DNA from: Comamonadaceae bacterium
GTDB taxonomy: Bacteria > Pseudomonadota > Gammaproteobacteria > Burkholderiales > Burkholderiaceae_C
Direction: 5' to 3'
Length of the DNA stretch: 14,795 bases
NCBI GenBank assembly: GCA_947463845.1
Contig: CANHUM010000009.1
Coordinates: 1-14,795 of the forward strand
Made by a program: the position numbers and the translations under genes. Below, in pieces: positions 6,307-14,138 of the stretch; the stretch's first letter is position 1; the number at the start of each line of letters is the position of its first letter. Below the pieces are notes generated by a model that made no database searches, had not been told where the DNA came from, and was given only the letters and a program-made list of their open reading frames with translations.

Positions 6307-8511
6307 TCAGGGCCTGCTGGCTCCGGGACTGACCTGAGGTGCAGCGGAGGCTGGGGTTGGCAGCTGGGTTTCAGGGCTCAGTGCCGGCAGAACCGCCGAG
6401 CCGCTGATGGGCAGCGTGCTGGTGGCTTCCGGCTGAAAGCCCTGCTGGTTGATGCGCATTTGCTCGTAACGTCCTCTGGACAAGGCCTCGGTGGCCGCAC
6501 CGTCGCGTACCACCACTGGGCGCAAGAAGACCATCAGATTGGTTTTGTTACGCCTGCGGGCCTCGGACTTGAAGAGGTTGCCGAAAAACGGCAAGTTGCC
6601 CAATCCGGGGACTTTTTCCTGGCTGTTGGTGGTGTCGTCCTGCAGCAAACCGCCCAACACCACGATGGCACCATCTTCGACCAGCACATGCGACTCGATG
6701 GAGCGCTTGTTGGTGATCAAGCCCGTTGGCGAGGTGGTGGAGTTTTGATCGACGCTGCTGACCTCTTGGTAGATTTGCATCTTCACCGTGCCGTTTTCAC
6801 TGATTTGAGGTTTGACCCGCAGCGTCAGCCCCACATCTTTGCGCTCGACCGTTGTGAACGGATTGGTCGAGCCGGGTGCGGCGCTGGTGAAAGAGCCGGT
6901 GATGAAGGGCACGTTTTGGCCGATCACGATTTTGGCCTCTTCGTTGTCCAGCGTGAGCAAATTGGGCGTTGACAGCACATTGCTGTTTTTGTCAGTTTGT
7001 AAAAAACGCGCGACGGCCCCCAAGGCCAACGCGCCGTTGCGTTGTTGGCCCAGTGCCACGTTGAGGCCAGTGGGCGCCACCAGTCTTCCTGCCGTGGCAC
7101 CAGCGGCGATGTTCAACAGGTTGGTGTTGCTGTTGGCACCTGTCCCAAAGTTGGTGCCCAGAAGACCGACCGTGTTGCTGCCAGTGCCGGTACCACTCAT
7201 CCACTGCACGCCGAATTCTGCTGCTTTGTCGGCACTGACTTCGGCAATCAAACTCTCGACAAAGACCTGGGCCCGGCGTTGGTCCAGCATGTCGATGACC
7301 GCACGCAATTGGCGGTATTGCGGCTCAGGCGCGGTGATGATCAGCGAGTTGGTGGCCGGATCGGCCTGGATCTGGCCACCGGTGGACACTTGCGGTGCGC
7401 TGTTGTTTTGGCCCAAGGTGCTGACCGAGGCTGTGGTCGCGCTCGGCAAGCTCAGGTTGCTGTTGACGCTGCCGGGCAAAGCTGTGTTGCCCTGCGCCGT
7501 CATGGCTGCCCGCAGTGTGGCGGCCAGTTTGATGGCGTCAGCGTTTTTCAGGTACACCACATGGATGTTGCCGCTGGCCGCGCGGGCGCCTGTGGCATTG
7601 GGCTGGTCCAGCTGAACCACCAGGCTGCGCACCAGGGCCAGGCGGGCCGGGTTGGCGGCCCGGATGATCAAGGAATTGGTCCGCACTTCGGACAGCACCG
7701 TGGTTCTGAATGTGCTGTCGGTCTGTCCTTGGGCGGCCGGAGCGCCTGTGCCAGTGGCGGCCCCCGAATCGATCAAGCGCTGCACCATGGGGGCCAGTTC
7801 GCTGGCGATGCCGTGCTGCAGGCGAATCACTTCCACGCCGGTGGCGTTGGCCACATCCAGTGCCGCGACGATGCGGGCCAGTCTTTGCAGGTTGTCGCTG
7901 TAATCGGTGATCACCAGGGCGTTGGTGCCCGGATTCACGTTGATGGTGTTGTTCGGGCTGATGAGTGGCCTGAGCACGGGCACCAGGTTGTTGGCGTTTT
8001 CGTGGTTGAGCTGAAAAATCTGCGTCACGATCTGCCCGCTGTGGGTGGGTACAGCGCCTGCCGAAACGGCGCTGCTTTGCAATTTGGCTTCGGCCTCGGG
8101 CACCACGGTGTACAGACCGGCCGACTCGACCAGCGCAAAGCCCTGGGTGCGCAGCTGCGCGGCAAACAGTCGCAAGGCCTGTGACGGGGGCACGGGCACG
8201 GTGCTGGACAGCGAGATCGTGCCTTTGACGCGTGGGTCCACCACCACATTGGCACCCGACAAGGTGGCCAGCGTGCGGGCCACGGCGTCGATTTCAGCGT
8301 TCACGAAGTTGAGTGTCACCGGCTCTTTGCGTGAGGTTTGGGCCATGGCCTCAGGCTGACACAAAGCTGTGGCCGTCATGCAAGCGAGCGCCATCAGCGT
8401 CAGACGCCAGCGATGGGTCTGCGACAAAAGCCAATGGCGTTGAACAGAAGACTGGTGGGTGTGGGAGGTGTTCATGGCTTGGGGCATGGAGGTCGGATGA
8501 AGTGTGTTCAT
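6307..8511 (-). CDS. gspD: T2SS outer-membrane secretin GspD
   Basis: GspD forms the large outer-membrane channel of the T2SS. The 734-residue precursor has a signal sequence with a long polar N-region (hydrophobic about 37-50, likely cleavage near AMA-QT at 56-59). The N0 domain is about 64-140 (VTLNFVNAEIDAVARTLATL), N1 about 163-223, N2 about 225-303 and N3 about 315-412, with a Ser/Asn/Gly-rich insertion at 340-382. The secretin domain runs about 415-668, with VFVESLIAEVSADKAAEFGV, NVPFITGSFTS, a KDVGLTLRVKPQI strand and the signature VLVEDGAIVVLGGLLQDD followed by VPGLGNLPFFGNLF. A Pro/Ser-rich tail ends the protein. The ATG at 8511 overlaps the gspN stop as ATGA, which supports it; ATGs at 8487 and 8475 would shorten the unusually long N-region. 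No lipobox or pilotin gene is seen, so how the secretin is targeted is not evident here. Confidence 0.97.
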   Translation of the reverse strand: MNTLHPTSMPQAMNTSHTHQSSVQRHWLLSQTHRWRLTLMALACMTATALCQPEAMAQTSRKEPVTLNFVNAEIDAVARTLATLSGANVVVDPRVKGTISLSSTVPVPPSQALRLFAAQLRTQGFALVESAGLYTVVPEAEAKLQSSAVSAGAVPTHSGQIVTQIFQLNHENANNLVPVLRPLISPNNTINVNPGTNALVITDYSDNLQRLARIVAALDVANATGVEVIRLQHGIASELAPMVQRLIDSGAATGTGAPAAQGQTDSTFRTTVLSEVRTNSLIIRAANPARLALVRSLVVQLDQPNATGARAASGNIHVVYLKNADAIKLAATLRAAMTAQGNTALPGSVNSNLSLPSATTASVSTLGQNNSAPQVSTGGQIQADPATNSLIITAPEPQYRQLRAVIDMLDQRRAQVFVESLIAEVSADKAAEFGVQWMSGTGTGSNTVGLLGTNFGTGANSNTNLLNIAAGATAGRLVAPTGLNVALGQQRNGALALGAVARFLQTDKNSNVLSTPNLLTLDNEEAKIVIGQNVPFITGSFTSAAPGSTNPFTTVERKDVGLTLRVKPQISENGTVKMQIYQEVSSVDQNSTTSPTGLITNKRSIESHVLVEDGAIVVLGGLLQDDTTNSQEKVPGLGNLPFFGNLFKSEARRRNKTNLMVFLRPVVVRDGAATEALSRGRYEQMRINQQGFQPEATSTLPISGSAVLPALSPETQLPTPASAAPQVSPGASRP

Positions 8512-9344
8512 CCCAAAGAGAGCAGGCTGCGCACGCCTTGTCGGCGGCCCAGAATGTTCAACAGATTATCGAAAGCGGCCTCATGGCCTGGCTGTGCGCT
8601 GGCTTCACCTGTGAAGCGCAGGCGTTCGCCCACCCACTGCCCTTGCCCGGACAGCATCAAGGGACCTTGCAGCGTACTCAGTTGCAGGCTGGGGGTGGGG
8701 GTGCCCTGGGTTGTGCCCGACAGGTCGATGCGGTAACTGCCCATGGGTTTGACGGGGCTCAGGCGCGAAGACAGGTCGCGCACGTCCAACAGGGCCTGAC
8801 CTTGCATACGCAGGCGGCCTTGCGCCCAATGCAACTGCACCGAGCGGGTGGTCAACTGCAGCTGGCCATCGGCTTGCAGGGTGTTCCAGGGGGCGCCCAG
8901 CCCGGCCAGTAAAGCGGCAGGCCAGACCGAGTCGTGGTCACCCACATGCAGCTGCAAGGTGTTCCAGCCCAGGCCCACCTGCACGCTGGCCGCTTGGGCC
9001 ATGCAGCAGTCGGCATACCAGCCCAGTTGCACACCGCGCCAAGTGGGTGACAGTGTCCAGTGCAGGCGGCCTGGCAAGGCTTGCGGGTCACGGCTGCCAG
9101 CGCCCCCGCTCAGCACCAGCTGTGCAGACCCTTGCCACACCGTGCCTCGGGGGTTGAGCCATTGCACCTGACCCTGACTGACCTGGTTCACACCCCAGGC
9201 CAGCCAGCGCGCTGGGGCCCAGGCCGTCATGGCCACGACCATGCCCAGCAAAGCGCCCCACACGGCATGACGCCAGGCCGCACGAACATCCGGGCCAGCT
9301 GTGCGGCTGTGGCGGGCAGGGGGCGCAGGGTGCAGGGACGGCAT
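8508..9344 (-). CDS. gspN: T2SS accessory protein GspN
   Basis: GspN is a bitopic inner-membrane protein found in some T2SS clusters; it is not essential in every system and its role is poorly defined. From the ATG at 9344 it has 278 residues: a short cytoplasmic Pro-rich start, one membrane helix about 26-44, and a periplasmic all-beta domain. The family hallmark, a short strand plus Gly-Thr-x-Trp, is seen at 61-76 (QWLNPRGTVWQGSAQL). The frame stays open to a GTG at 9383, but that would overlap gspM by 34 bases; the ATG at 9344 lies 5 bases after the gspM stop and is preferred. Its stop overlaps the gspD start (ATGA), so translation of the two is probably coupled. Confidence 0.9.
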   Translation of the reverse strand: MPSLHPAPPARHSRTAGPDVRAAWRHAVWGALLGMVVAMTAWAPARWLAWGVNQVSQGQVQWLNPRGTVWQGSAQLVLSGGAGSRDPQALPGRLHWTLSPTWRGVQLGWYADCCMAQAASVQVGLGWNTLQLHVGDHDSVWPAALLAGLGAPWNTLQADGQLQLTTRSVQLHWAQGRLRMQGQALLDVRDLSSRLSPVKPMGSYRIDLSGTTQGTPTPSLQLSTLQGPLMLSGQGQWVGERLRFTGEASAQPGHEAAFDNLLNILGRRQGVRSLLSLG

Positions 9345-9349
9345 GGTCT

Positions 9350-9859
9350 TCACGGCAGCCTCAGCACCAGCGTGCCTTGCCACAGCACTTCGTCTTTGGA
9401 TTCGGTGCTGTGTCGTTGCATTTGGCCTTGCAGGGGCAGGGTTTGGGCGTGGTCACGGGCCTGGCTCAGCCACTGGGCCATGGCCGATGCCGGCGCCGAC
9501 TCGACACGCAAGGTGGCGTTGTCACCCTGCAGGCTGATTTTGGCGTTGGGCCCCAATGCCGACAGGTTTTTCTCCAACCATTGAATGGCCTCGTTGCGAG
9601 AAACCGCCGAAGGTTTTTGCAGACCTTGTGCCTGCGCTTGCAATTGGCGCATGCTTTGGGTTTGACTGTCGAGCAAAGCCTGGCGTGTGGGGGCTTCTTG
9701 CCAGGTGCGCCAAGCCGGGGCCACGGCCCATTGCCACAAAGCGATCAGCAAAAACAACACAGCACCCAGCCGCAACAAGTTTTGTTCGCGCGGGCTGCGT
9801 TGCGCCCAAACCTGCGTCCAGGTCTTTCGGACTTGCTGCCAAGGGCTGAGGCGGCTCAT
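9350..9859 (-). CDS. gspM: T2SS inner-membrane protein GspM
   Basis: GspM is a small bitopic protein that pairs with GspL in the inner-membrane platform. The 169 residues show the usual plan: a short basic cytoplasmic N-terminus with SPREQNLLRLGA just before the membrane, one helix about 29-48, a coiled-coil-like Gln-rich stretch about 58-82, and a ferredoxin-like periplasmic domain ending in a LVLRLP strand. The sequence family is divergent, so the call rests on size, topology, the REQ motif and its place between gspL and gspN. The start overlaps the gspL stop as ATGA. Confidence 0.92.
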   Translation of the reverse strand: MSRLSPWQQVRKTWTQVWAQRSPREQNLLRLGAVLFLLIALWQWAVAPAWRTWQEAPTRQALLDSQTQSMRQLQAQAQGLQKPSAVSRNEAIQWLEKNLSALGPNAKISLQGDNATLRVESAPASAMAQWLSQARDHAQTLPLQGQMQRHSTESKDEVLWQGTLVLRLP

Positions 9860-11109
9860 GGTTTGGCCCTCTCGGTCGGGTTCACATGCATCAGCCAGGC
9901 ATCACCTTCTGCGCGCCATTGGTAACCCTGCCTGCGCAGGCTTTGTTGCAAGCTTTGCTGTTGTGTGGCCGTGGGCTTGAAACTCTGCAAGCGCAATTGA
10001 CCGGTCTGGTAGGTCCATTGTTCGGGGGCGGCCAGGTCTTGCGGCATGGCTTGGCCCAGGGCCGCCAGCATGGCCTCGAGGTCTGCCGCGCCCAACTGCC
10101 CCGAGCTTTGGCGCAGCCGGTCCACCTGCTGGGCCATTTGCAGCGGCGCATCCACCACCACCTGGGTTTGTGGAAAAGTTTCTTGCAGCATCTGTGTCCA
10201 GCTGCTTTGCTGGGCTTGCCAGTCGGCGCGTGTCTTCCAGGCCCAGGCATTCAGGCCCATCAGCTGGGAGGCCAGCAGCAAGGCCAGACCCCAACGCACC
10301 GGTCGCCAAGTAGGGCTGCGCCACAAGCCATGGAGCTTGCGCTGCAAGTGTTGGAGCCGTCGCGTTTGTGCGTTGGCTCGCAGTTCAAACTGCGCCAGGT
10401 CCCAATCCGCGCCGATGGCATTCAGCCAATGTTGACCCGGGGGCACCAGGCGTGCCCGAGTGCCCAGCAGCTGCGAGACTTTTTCCACCACGCCCGGTTC
10501 GGCCTGCACCACGGCCTGCGCACGCTCGTCATCACTCAAGCCCAAAGCGGGCAGGCTTGCGGTGTTGGCATTCAGGGCTTGCCCCCAGATGCCGCGTTCG
10601 GGGTGGCTCACCCAAAGCCACCCACTGTCGGCATCGCCCAAAGCAGTGATGCGGGTGGCCTCTTGCGCCCGGGGCGGGTACAGCTCGGGCACGATGCGGT
10701 GGACCTGAACACCTGCTTGTTCCAGCGCCTGCACATGGGCGGTCAGCCAGGCGCGGTCACACACCGCCACCCAGGGCCGTTCCGTGTTTGGCCAGTCGGG
10801 CTGCAAGGCGATGTGCAATTGACCCGGTTCATCCAGCAATCGGTCTTCCAGCACACCCTGCAAGGCCGCTTGCCAGCGTGCAGCTTGTTTGTGAAGGCCA
10901 GAGGGCAACTCGACCCGGTGCCAGGACAGCGCGGCAGCAGGCACCAGGGCCACGGTTTCAGAGGGCGGGGCGGGTTGGGGCAACAAACTGGCGACGGCCC
11001 ACTGCATGGGCGGTGTGGGCGACATGGGTGCTGTGGGCACCAGCGCATGAGGGTAATTCATGCCGGGGTGCGGCAAGCCGGTCGGCAGTTGAATGATCAG
11101 GGTGCGCAT
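9856..11109 (-). CDS. gspL: T2SS inner-membrane protein GspL
   Basis: GspL links the cytoplasmic ATPase GspE to the inner-membrane platform. The 417 residues comprise an actin-like cytoplasmic domain about 1-265 (with DRAWLTAHVQALEQAGV about 118-134 and the WDLAQFEL motif at 236-243 that precedes the membrane), one membrane helix about 272-292, and a periplasmic domain about 325-410 of ferredoxin-like type. The segment ETFPQTQVVVDAPLQMAQQV (310-329), just after the helix, is typical of GspL. The N-terminal region carries a Pro-rich stretch about 23-52 that looks like a loop. The ATG at 11109 follows the gspK stop by 7 bases. The gene's stop overlaps the gspM start. Confidence 0.95.
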   Translation of the reverse strand: MRTLIIQLPTGLPHPGMNYPHALVPTAPMSPTPPMQWAVASLLPQPAPPSETVALVPAAALSWHRVELPSGLHKQAARWQAALQGVLEDRLLDEPGQLHIALQPDWPNTERPWVAVCDRAWLTAHVQALEQAGVQVHRIVPELYPPRAQEATRITALGDADSGWLWVSHPERGIWGQALNANTASLPALGLSDDERAQAVVQAEPGVVEKVSQLLGTRARLVPPGQHWLNAIGADWDLAQFELRANAQTRRLQHLQRKLHGLWRSPTWRPVRWGLALLLASQLMGLNAWAWKTRADWQAQQSSWTQMLQETFPQTQVVVDAPLQMAQQVDRLRQSSGQLGAADLEAMLAALGQAMPQDLAAPEQWTYQTGQLRLQSFKPTATQQQSLQQSLRRQGYQWRAEGDAWLMHVNPTERAKP

Positions 11110-11116
11110 GCTTGGA

Positions 11117-12106
11117 TCATTCTGGTGGTGAGCTGCGAGGGTTTGACGGGCTTGGGATGCGCCAAAGCATCCGCACCTGGGCGCCCTCGCGTCGCACCAA
11201 GGCGAGTTCTTGCTGCACTACCCGGTCAATTCGCATGCGACCATGCACCTCGAAGTACCGGCTGCGCACGCTGTGCTGCCTGTCGTCCAGCAGGCCAGCC
11301 GATGGCCCCAAAGCCTGTTGGGCCGCGCTCAAGCTGCGCCAGTGGCCGCGCTGGCGCTGTTGCACCCATTGGCGTGCCGAGGCCAGGTCCAGCCCGGCAA
11401 TGGCCGCCGACAGCACCTCGGCCGATGCGGTGTTCAGGTTGACCGGTGTGGCTTCGGGCAGCATGGTGATGTAGGGCTGCAAGGCCGCCAGACTGGCTGT
11501 GCTCAGCCCCAGCCAGACCAGCTGGGCGGTTTGCTGCGGCATCAGTGGTCCTGCGGCAGCGGCGGCGATCGGGCTTGCACCGCCAGCGGCCGGCGGCGAG
11601 GTGCCCGCCTGGCCCAGTTGCAGTTGTCGGGCCAGGGTTTGCAGCTCCGACAGGGGCAGATTCAGGCGCTCAAACAGTGTGGCAAAGCGGGCCAACGCTG
11701 CAGGCGAGACCTGACCGTTGTCCAGCAGGTTCATCACGTTCATGCGCGATTGCGCGTCGGTGATTTGCCCCGACAGAAACACCTCGGCATCGCCCTCGCG
11801 CCATTGCTGGTCTTGTGACAAAAACGTCGAGAGTTTGGACTCTTGCACTGGCAAGGCCCATGGCTCGCCCAAATGATCGGCCTCTGCGCCTTGGGATGAC
11901 ACGGCGTCTTCGCGCAAGATCAAGCGCGTCCATTCCAGGGCCCCGGTCATCATCAGGCGGGTTTGGCTGCGTCCGCGCTCCGCCATTTCGATCTCGACTT
12001 GCCGCCACTGCTGCCACAACGCCGCACTGGCCAAACTGGTGACCAGAGCCACCGCCAGCATGGCTGTGAGCAAGGCGGCTCCCCGTTGCGGGGCCGTGCG
12101 GTTCAT
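11117..12106 (-). CDS. gspK: T2SS minor pseudopilin GspK
   Basis: GspK is the large minor pseudopilin that caps the pseudopilus tip with GspI and GspJ. The 329-residue precursor has a short class III leader cut after Gly9 (PQRG-AALLTAMLAVAL). As is typical for GspK, the residue at mature position 5 is not Glu (it is Thr). Downstream hallmarks are LGEPWALPVQ about 79-88, GQITDAQSRMNVMNLLDNGQ about 113-132 and TPVNLNTASAEVLSAAI about 220-236, where the helix-hairpin-like part of the large domain lies. A Gly/Ala/Pro-rich low-complexity linker at 166-190 interrupts the alpha domain. The frame continues upstream to 12664 but that part is the shadow of gspJ; the ATG at 12106 overlaps the gspJ stop as ATGA. 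Confidence 0.95.
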   Translation of the reverse strand: MNRTAPQRGAALLTAMLAVALVTSLASAALWQQWRQVEIEMAERGRSQTRLMMTGALEWTRLILREDAVSSQGAEADHLGEPWALPVQESKLSTFLSQDQQWREGDAEVFLSGQITDAQSRMNVMNLLDNGQVSPAALARFATLFERLNLPLSELQTLARQLQLGQAGTSPPAAGGASPIAAAAAGPLMPQQTAQLVWLGLSTASLAALQPYITMLPEATPVNLNTASAEVLSAAIAGLDLASARQWVQQRQRGHWRSLSAAQQALGPSAGLLDDRQHSVRSRYFEVHGRMRIDRVVQQELALVRREGAQVRMLWRIPSPSNPRSSPPE

Positions 12107-12852
12107 GATGGTGCCCCCGACAAAGTGGGCCGTACCCAATCCAGACTCAGTGTGCCGCTGCCTGCAGGGCCGGGCGGCAGGCTGAGCACCAGCCGCACCC
12201 CGTCCGGGGTGGTGTGGTCCGCATTGCTGCGCCCGCCTGGCACGACGGCTTGGGCTGGGTCCGGGTTGACCGCGTCGCTCGACAGCGGGTTGGCCCAGCT
12301 GCCGCCCCGGTGCACAAACAGCTGCCAGCCCGACAAAGGGTGAATTTGAACCTGCGCCGCCCGCGTGCTGTCGGTGGGGGTTTGACTCCATTGCTGGGCC
12401 AGATTCCAGGCGGTTTGCCAGTCCTGGCGCTGGCTCAAGGGGCCTGATTGCCAGCGTTGCCAATCGCCGCCGCCCGGGCGTCCCGGGTCGACGCGCCAAG
12501 TCCATGCCACCACCCGCACGCTGGTGCTCGGGTTGGTGTTGTTGTCCGCGAGGGTGTTGGCGGGGGCTTCGGCACTGCGCCGGGTCAAGCGCAGCACCCG
12601 GCCATCCCAGTCCCAGCTGGGGGTGCCGGGCAGCTCGGCCAACTGGTCCAGGTCGGTTTGCCATTGCGCCAGGCCCGCCTGCAAGGTGCGCACCTCATCG
12701 GCACGGGTTTGCAAACTGCTTTGTGTGCGCAGCATGCCGTCCAGCCCGCGCCACACCATCAGGCTCATCAAGGCCATCACGCTGATCGCCACCAAGACCT
12801 CGATCAAGGTGAAACCACGTGCGGGTGAAAGAGGCATTGCCCGGCAAATCAT
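12103..12852 (-). CDS. gspJ: T2SS minor pseudopilin GspJ
   Basis: GspJ is a minor pseudopilin of the tip complex. The 249-residue precursor has a class III leader cut after Gly13 (SPARG-FTLIEVLVAI), with Glu at mature position 5 and a hydrophobic helix to about residue 35. The following WRGLDGML and the QTDLDQL helix match the family, as does the long beta domain. The middle (about 115-130) contains an Asn/Thr-rich loop. The start at 12852 overlaps the gspI stop as ATGA; an internal ATG at 12837 would give a shorter 8-residue leader and cannot be excluded. The frame upstream of 12852 is the shadow of gspI. Confidence 0.94.
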   Translation of the reverse strand: MICRAMPLSPARGFTLIEVLVAISVMALMSLMVWRGLDGMLRTQSSLQTRADEVRTLQAGLAQWQTDLDQLAELPGTPSWDWDGRVLRLTRRSAEAPANTLADNNTNPSTSVRVVAWTWRVDPGRPGGGDWQRWQSGPLSQRQDWQTAWNLAQQWSQTPTDSTRAAQVQIHPLSGWQLFVHRGGSWANPLSSDAVNPDPAQAVVPGGRSNADHTTPDGVRLVLSLPPGPAGSGTLSLDWVRPTLSGAPS

Positions 12853-13223
12853 TGTCGCCCCATCACGGTGGACAGTTGCAAGACATAACTGCCCTGATCC
12901 AGCACGCGCGCATCCACCCGTCTGAAATTGGGGTTGGGTGTGGGCCGTACCGACACCTCGACCTGCAGCAAGCGACCCGCCTGTGTGCAGTCCACACTGC
13001 GGTTGCCGGTGTCCGGCAACTGGCGTCGCAAGCGCAGCGCAATCAATTCGTTTTCGGCGCAAATCTGGCCCAGCATGCTCACGGTCTGACGCTCTGCATT
13101 GCGGCTGAGTGCGCCTGTGGCTTGCAAGCCCGCCATGAGTGCCAACGCCGTGATGCCCAAGGCCACCAGCACCTCGATCAAGGTGAAGCCGCTTGACCGA
13201 CGAGCCGCTGGGCGCGTGTTCAT
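12849..13223 (-). CDS. gspI: T2SS minor pseudopilin GspI
   Basis: GspI is the minor pseudopilin that nucleates the tip complex with GspJ and GspK. The 124-residue precursor has a leader cut after Gly12 (RRSSG-FTLIEVLVALGI), Glu at mature position 5, and a helix that continues into QICAENELIALRL about 53-65, a pattern characteristic of GspI. Two Cys (55 and 79) in the mature domain could form a disulfide. The ATG at 13223 overlaps the gspH stop (ATGA) and its own stop overlaps the gspJ start. Confidence 0.95.
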   Translation of the reverse strand: MNTRPAARRSSGFTLIEVLVALGITALALMAGLQATGALSRNAERQTVSMLGQICAENELIALRLRRQLPDTGNRSVDCTQAGRLLQVEVSVRPTPNPNFRRVDARVLDQGSYVLQLSTVMGRQ

Positions 13224-13702
13224 GGCCTGGCCCCTGCGCCATCGGGTACGCGCTGAACCTTGAATGGCCGCAAGCCATCACTCACCACCCACAGGGTTTG
13301 GCTGCCAGACGCAGCGCTGGTCAGGGCCACGGCCTGTGGCCCGATCAAGGGCTCCGGCCCCAAAACCAAGAGGGTGCCGGGCGCGGCGCGGGTGTGGCGG
13401 TCCAGCCATGCGCGGGGCAAACCTGGGGGCGGCAAGCCGGCAAATTCAAACCGTGTGCCGTTGGCCTGTGTTTGCCACACCACCGTCACGCCGTGGGCCC
13501 TGGACTGGGCTCGACCCGTTTCCAGCAAGGCGGCCAGCCGGTCGGCATCCTGCTCTAAGGCGCTGTCGTTGCTGTCGCGCAAGGACAGGCTGACACCGGC
13601 TGTGGCGACCGCGATCACAGCCACCACCACCAACAGCTCCATCAGCGTGAAGCCTTGGCTCGAGGCGATCAGGCTTTTATTGCCAGCTGCCAATGTCCGC
13701 AT
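13220..13702 (-). CDS. gspH: T2SS minor pseudopilin GspH
   Basis: GspH is a minor pseudopilin that joins the tip complex to the GspG shaft. From the ATG at 13702 the precursor has 160 residues with a 17-residue leader cut after Gly17 (ASSQG-FTLMELLVVVAV) and Glu at mature position 5. The globular part has a typical GspH beginning, ALEQDADRLAALLETGRAQS, and the beta domain includes TVVWQTQANGTRFEF. This start overlaps gspG by 26 bases. The frame stays open to a TTG at 13738, which would give an overly long leader, and a TTG at 13693 is a shorter option. The overlap with gspG suggests coupled translation. Confidence 0.93.
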   Translation of the reverse strand: MRTLAAGNKSLIASSQGFTLMELLVVVAVIAVATAGVSLSLRDSNDSALEQDADRLAALLETGRAQSRAHGVTVVWQTQANGTRFEFAGLPPPGLPRAWLDRHTRAAPGTLLVLGPEPLIGPQAVALTSAASGSQTLWVVSDGLRPFKVQRVPDGAGARP

Positions 13703-14126
13703 TGTTGCCTTCGCCGCCGGCCTGACCGTCAGCGCCAAAGGTTAGAACCTCGACCTCGCTGCGGATACCGGGGTTCATGTATTGATACGGGCGGCCCCAA
13801 GGGTCGTTGGGCAATTTGTCCAGGTAGGGCTTCCAGTTGGCCGGCACGGGCTCGGTGGTGGGCCGCACCACCAAGGCTCTCAAGCCCTGTTCGGGGCTGG
13901 GGAAACGCTGGTTGTCCAGCTTGTACAGCTTGAGCGCCTGCATCAGATTGCCCACATCGGAGCGGGCGGCGGTGATGCGGGCGTCGTCGGCACGGCCCAG
14001 CACATTGGGCACGATCAGTGCGGCCAGCACCCCAATGATGGCCAGCACGACCATCAGCTCGATGAGGGTGAAACCGCATTGGCGGCGGGTGACTTGGCGC
14101 ACGTTGTGGGGGGCAGAGGTTTGCAT
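13677..14126 (-). CDS. gspG: T2SS major pseudopilin GspG
   Basis: GspG is the main subunit of the periplasmic pseudopilus. The 149-residue precursor has an 18-residue leader cut after Gly18 (RRQCG-FTLIELMVVLAIIGVL), with Glu at mature position 5. The body shows ARSDVGNLMQALKLYKLDN (54-72), RFPSPEQGLRAL, PNDPWGRPYQYMNPG (106-120) and the calcium-binding loop GADGQAGGEGNNADIGSW at 131-148, all diagnostic. It is the first gene of the minus-strand operon; the next upstream gene, gspC, points away. No Shine-Dalgarno sequence is present, and a good -10 box ends only 7 bases before the ATG, so a leaderless or nearly leaderless mRNA is likely. Expression of the shaft subunit as first gene fits its need for high abundance. 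Confidence 0.97.
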   Translation of the reverse strand: MQTSAPHNVRQVTRRQCGFTLIELMVVLAIIGVLAALIVPNVLGRADDARITAARSDVGNLMQALKLYKLDNQRFPSPEQGLRALVVRPTTEPVPANWKPYLDKLPNDPWGRPYQYMNPGIRSEVEVLTFGADGQAGGEGNNADIGSWQ

Positions 14127-14138
14127 GTTTTAAATCAT
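14125..14138. promoter_or_regulatory. Near-palindrome in the gspG-gspC gap (possible operator)
   Basis: The 14-mer ATGTTTTAAATCAT is a near-perfect inverted repeat: six of seven base pairs match about its centre between 14131 and 14132. It covers most of the 18-base gap between the two divergent starts and overlaps the gspG -10 box and start codon, so a dimeric regulator bound here would block the operon. AT-rich promoter DNA often contains such symmetry by chance, and no known operator was recognised. Confidence 0.25.

Noticed and set aside
7042..8184. Plus-strand open frame of 380 codons opposite gspD
   Set aside because: Antisense shadow of the secretin gene, rich in Gly, His and Gln and without a domain.
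8376..8396. Possible lipobox (LMALAC) in the GspD signal sequence
   Set aside because: The residues before the Cys do not fit the usual Leu-Ala/Ser-Gly/Ala-Cys order and lie mid-way through the hydrophobic core; an ordinary signal peptidase site near AMA-QT fits better.
9886..11442. Long plus-strand open frame (518 codons) opposite gspL and gspK
   Set aside because: It is a shadow of high-GC coding DNA: rich in Gln, His, Gly and Arg, with no recognisable domain, and it crosses the boundary between two clear genes on the other strand.
12107..12664. Upstream extension of the gspK frame that might suggest a fusion
   Set aside because: It lies wholly within gspJ in another frame, and the class III leader of GspK begins exactly at the ATGA overlap at 12106.
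12853..13281. Upstream extension of the gspJ frame
   Set aside because: It overlaps gspI, and the pseudopilin leader needs the start at 12852 or 12837.
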